43,157 bases of DNA from Bacteroidota bacterium (GTDB lineage Bacteria; Bacteroidota; Bacteroidia; Bacteroidales; Prolixibacteraceae): contig JAHEYT010000057.1 of assembly GCA_023251455.1 (NCBI GenBank), positions 1 to 43,157 of the forward strand, in the 5' to 3' direction. Made by a program: the position numbers and the translations under genes. Positions 42,401 to 43,157 of the stretch are shown piece by piece; within the stretch, counting starts at the first letter, position 1; each line of letters begins with the position of its first letter. Below the pieces are notes generated by a model, which was not told the origin of the DNA, did not search any database, and worked only from the letters and a program-made list of their open reading frames with translations.

Positions 42401-43157
42401 TCCTGAACAGTCCGGTCGGTGGTTTCGAGCGATGAGCCCGAAGGCATGGTCACATACAGGCGGATTTCTTTATTCTCAACTTCCTGAAGCGAGCTGACAC
42501 TGACGGCCAGACTAATAAAAACGGCCAGGAAAAACACGACGATACCGCCAATGATGGTGGCTGCCGGATAACGCATACACGATTTCAGGAATACCAGGTA
42601 AATCTGGACCATCCTCAGGTTGGTGGTTACTTTTTCGTAGAAAATATTTTTGGCAACCTGTCGCCTAAGCAAGGCATACGAGGCCATCGGTACCAGCAAT
42701 ATGGCCACGGCCAGCGAAACAACAACGGTGGAAATAATTGAAATACCCACGTTGTAGCCCAGCATAACAATCATGAAATTATTAGAGAAGACGAAGGGTA
42801 AAAATACGGTTATGGTAGTGAGTGTGGCTGCCAGTATCGATCGCCAGACTTCGGTTGTGCCCTGAACGACGGCCTGCATCGGGGAATATCCTTTCCCGGC
42901 AAGCCGATATATATTTTCGAGTACCACCACACTATTGTCGAGCAGCATCCCAATGGCCAAAGCCATTCCAACCAAAGTCAGGCTGTTAAGGGTTATGTCG
43001 AATGCATAAAACAGGTTAAACGAAGTGAAAATGGAGATGGGAATGGCCAACGCGATAAACGCTACAATCCTCAGATTTTTCAGGAAGATCCAAAGAACAA
43101 AAATGGCCATAATGCCCCCAATCAGGGCGAGGTCGATAATCTGGTTTATGTTTTTTT
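39415..43157 (-). CDS. RND efflux permease fused to a six-helix linker and an ABC ATPase (N-terminus outside window)
   Basis: One uninterrupted frame of about 1246 visible residues; it is still open at the right edge. Counting from the Met at 43110: residues 1-690 are an RND permease from about its second membrane helix onward (LALIGG lies just upstream). LAIGMLLDNSVVVLENI keeps the first TM4 Asp (Asp58, like AcrB Asp407), while the second is Asn. A periplasmic porter region spans about 205-520, then helices with GVVVNNGIILIDYTN. Residues about 690-930 hold six further membrane segments of no family I recognise. An ABC ATPase follows: Walker A GPNGAGKST at 976-984, signature FSGGMKQR, Walker B IMVVDEPTAGLD and an H-loop IFSTHIIED, so it looks catalytically intact. 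The missing N-terminus should be roughly 330 residues. Confidence 0.88.
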   Translation of the reverse strand, partial: KNINQIIDLALIGGIMAIFVLWIFLKNLRIVAFIALAIPISIFTSFNLFYAFDITLNSLTLVGMALAIGMLLDNSVVVLENIYRLAGKGYSPMQAVVQGTTEVWRSILAATLTTITVFLPFVFSNNFMIVMLGYNVGISIISTVVVSLAVAILLVPMASYALLRRQVAKNIFYEKVTTNLRMVQIYLVFLKSCMRYPAATIIGGIVVFFLAVFISLAVSVSSLQEVENKEIRLYVTMPSGSSLETTDRTVQEIEKKLDDLAEKLDVISKIEEEQATVTIKLKDKFEEIADRTFAQVKTDINDRTQNIKASSISFTQTQSTRNFQGGSRNMMGSFQKMMGIGTDEEKIVLKGQDFKKLQAVGEDLKYFIDQLELVQTVNLNISENRPEVHLYFNPLLMTEYDISLSNVLSELNSFSKEISTGIQYKQGVDEYEIIITQNEPVEGETQKTDRNMEELKMVQVTDAAGGIHDLQDFTNIVYASGLSGINRVNQEKQIEVNYRFISEAASSKDLLAAYRYEIDELVANYNLPSGVAAEVVHEETDFSEFYFLIGAAIVLIFMIMASVFESLATPFVLLFSIPLAAIGSLLALIITNNSLLSSNTLIGFLILLGVVVNNGIILIDYTNILRKRGFRRSRALMTAGLSRVRPILITTITTIVGMFPLAMGDAEYVSAIGAPFAIVVIGGLALSTLLTLVFIPTFYSGLENAIEWFKELSLRIRITQFVLMTGLFMLIYLNVDSGLWQLLDFVLVLILVPGSTWFILNSLRKAQTKLIGDQDTISIRIQNLVKIYDRESQFSREWEAGKKIRRRAGLEKQYHTLREFDYIIWQLPVLAFMVYFSFFYLDSAFWSLLLSVGIANLALTIWKPFGFFLNFRAEKTGKRRPLKIFKWVQFVLFWILPAIETFVVWRINKSIGLVVTFGILWYLALIISVTANKLYQEKINIDRITGRFGTMRRGLLRTVKTIPVIGKQHQPFKALNGVSLEITTGMFGLLGPNGAGKSTMMRIICGILEQSYGKIWINGIDTQEKREELQGLIGYLPQEFGTYENMPAEEFLDYQAILKGLTDEQQRKDRIEYVLKAVHMWEKRGDKIGSFSGGMKQRIGIAQILLHLPKIMVVDEPTAGLDPRERIRFRNLLVELSRERIVIFSTHIIEDISSSCNQVAVINRGRVKYHGTPMDMVHLAKDMVWQYDISVEEFDKMENKQLVTHHMRQGDLIRVRFLSKKKPTEDSVPVSPILEDAYLCLIKDLK

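Noticed and set aside
39415..43110. RND-ABC fusion as a cloning or assembly artefact
   Set aside because: The frame is continuous for 3.7 kb with no homopolymer-rich junction, and the join region encodes plausible membrane helices rather than random sequence. I cannot exclude an assembly error without reads, but nothing in the sequence points to one.
1..43157. CRISPR arrays, tRNA or rRNA genes and insertion sequences
   Set aside because: I looked in the intergenic regions for regularly spaced repeats, cloverleaf-like segments, and terminal inverted repeats beside transposase frames, and found none.

Overview
The window reads as chromosomal DNA of a Bacteroidota bacterium, probably a Bacteroidales/Marinilabiliales-type marine or gut anaerobe. 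The supporting signs are a PorP/SprF-type outer-membrane protein beside a PorE-like OmpA protein (type IX secretion families), a fused lpxC-fabZ gene, LytS/LytTR signalling, menaquinone genes, almost no Shine-Dalgarno signals, and many promoters of the Bacteroidota type (TTTG or TTG, about 19 bp, then TAnnTTTG). I see no tRNA, rRNA, CRISPR array or insertion sequence. Genus-level placement is inference.

Layout. 1-3.0 kb: the 3' part of a PorP/SprF gene, a 0.38-kb non-coding stretch, and a TPR/PD40/CRD/OmpA cell-envelope gene. 3.0-11.2 kb: an L-rhamnose locus with a divergent AraC regulator followed by rhaB, rhaA, rhaT, rhaM and a secreted GH78 alpha-L-rhamnosidase. It has a promoter with 21-bp-spaced direct repeats and a possible leader peptide, and a strong hairpin terminator closes it. 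11.3-14.4 kb, minus strand: DUF3088 thioredoxin-like protein, cyclophilin, TfoX-like protein and SppA. 14.5-18.2 kb: folK, menC, menE and an SBF-type transporter overlapping menE. 18.3-21.4 kb: LiaI-like and LiaF-like membrane proteins with a LytS-type kinase and LytTR regulator; both promoters carry the same 9-bp direct repeats at a 21-bp period. 21.5-24.1 kb: a small membrane protein and a type I pullulanase. 24.1-25.8 kb, minus: an alanine-dehydrogenase-like protein and tsaE. 25.9-27.6 kb: gcvH and a convergent ammonium transporter. 27.8-32.9 kb, minus: rimP-nusA-infB with a clear promoter and a leader hairpin. 33.0-37.6 kb: HD-domain hydrolase, lpxD, lpxC-fabZ and lpxA. 37.8-38.5 kb: an acyl-ACP thioesterase. 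38.6-43.2 kb, minus: an ABC-2 permease preceded by a very large gene that runs off the right edge.

The most unusual object is that last gene. It is one uninterrupted reading frame that encodes most of an RND efflux permease, then about six extra membrane segments, then a complete ABC ATPase, and it is followed by an ABC-2 permease gene. This looks like an exporter that joins a proton-driven and an ATP-driven transport module in one chain. The next most interesting items are the paired LytTR-like operators in the Lia/Lyt locus, the leader hairpin of the rimP operon, the alanine-dehydrogenase-like protein that lacks the usual catalytic residues, and the overlapping short reading frame before rhaB.
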